Assembly (NCBI GenBank): GCA_900772745.1
Contig: CAAGRV010000010.1
Coordinates: forward strand, 1 to 5,897
Direction of reading: 5' to 3'
Source of the DNA: Clostridia bacterium
Lineage (GTDB): Bacteria; Bacillota; Clostridia; Christensenellales; UBA3700
DNA: 5,897 bases
Shown here: positions 5,844 to 5,897 of the stretch, piece by piece
Layout of the letters: each line of letters opens with the position of its first letter
Numbering within the stretch: the first letter of the stretch is position 1
The notes under the pieces: generated by a model
Database searches by the model: none
What the model was told of the DNA's origin: nothing
The model's input: the letters and a program-made list of their open reading frames with translations, nothing else
Made by a program: the position numbers and the translations under genes

Positions 5844-5897
5844 AATTCTCCTAAAAACTATAAATTATCAACACGAAAATTGTAACACATTGCAAAA

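Overview
The window looks like a chromosomal segment of an anaerobic low-to-moderate-GC Firmicute, probably an uncultured member of the Clostridia. Supports for this are strong AAGGAGG-type ribosome sites before most genes, extended -10 promoters (TGnTATAAT, TGnTATACT), a thioredoxin reductase without pyridine-nucleotide motifs (known from clostridia), and an alcohol dehydrogenase with clostridial-style CTSD zinc-site wording. No RNA gene, CRISPR array, insertion sequence or phage gene was seen.

Layout. (1) 32-1310 is a divergent thioredoxin module: trxA on the minus strand and a thioredoxin reductase on the plus strand. They share a 112-bp intergenic region with back-to-back extended -10 promoters. 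The reductase and thioredoxin probably form a working pair, with the electron donor possibly ferredoxin rather than NADPH. (2) 1398-1434 is a perfect 16-bp hairpin that ends both the reductase transcript and the convergent operon. (3) 1438-3614 is a tight minus-strand four-gene operon, in transcription order: a four-helix membrane protein, a two-helix membrane protein, a LURP-one/tubby-like protein, and NAD synthetase (nadE). Junctions are a 1-nt overlap, a 1-nt gap and a 5-nt gap, with one clear promoter at 3621-3648. (4) 3761-4795 is a medium-chain zinc alcohol dehydrogenase on the minus strand. (5) 4845-5843 is an AT-rich minus-strand gene for a PD-(D/E)XK nuclease-like protein, a candidate for horizontal acquisition and a defence-type role.

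Most of the window is housekeeping redox and cofactor metabolism. The parts least explained by known annotation are the reductase's altered cofactor site, the two unnamed membrane proteins coupled to a LURP-one protein and nadE, the possible leaderless start of that operon, and the orphan nuclease. I found no convincing complete new multi-gene system.
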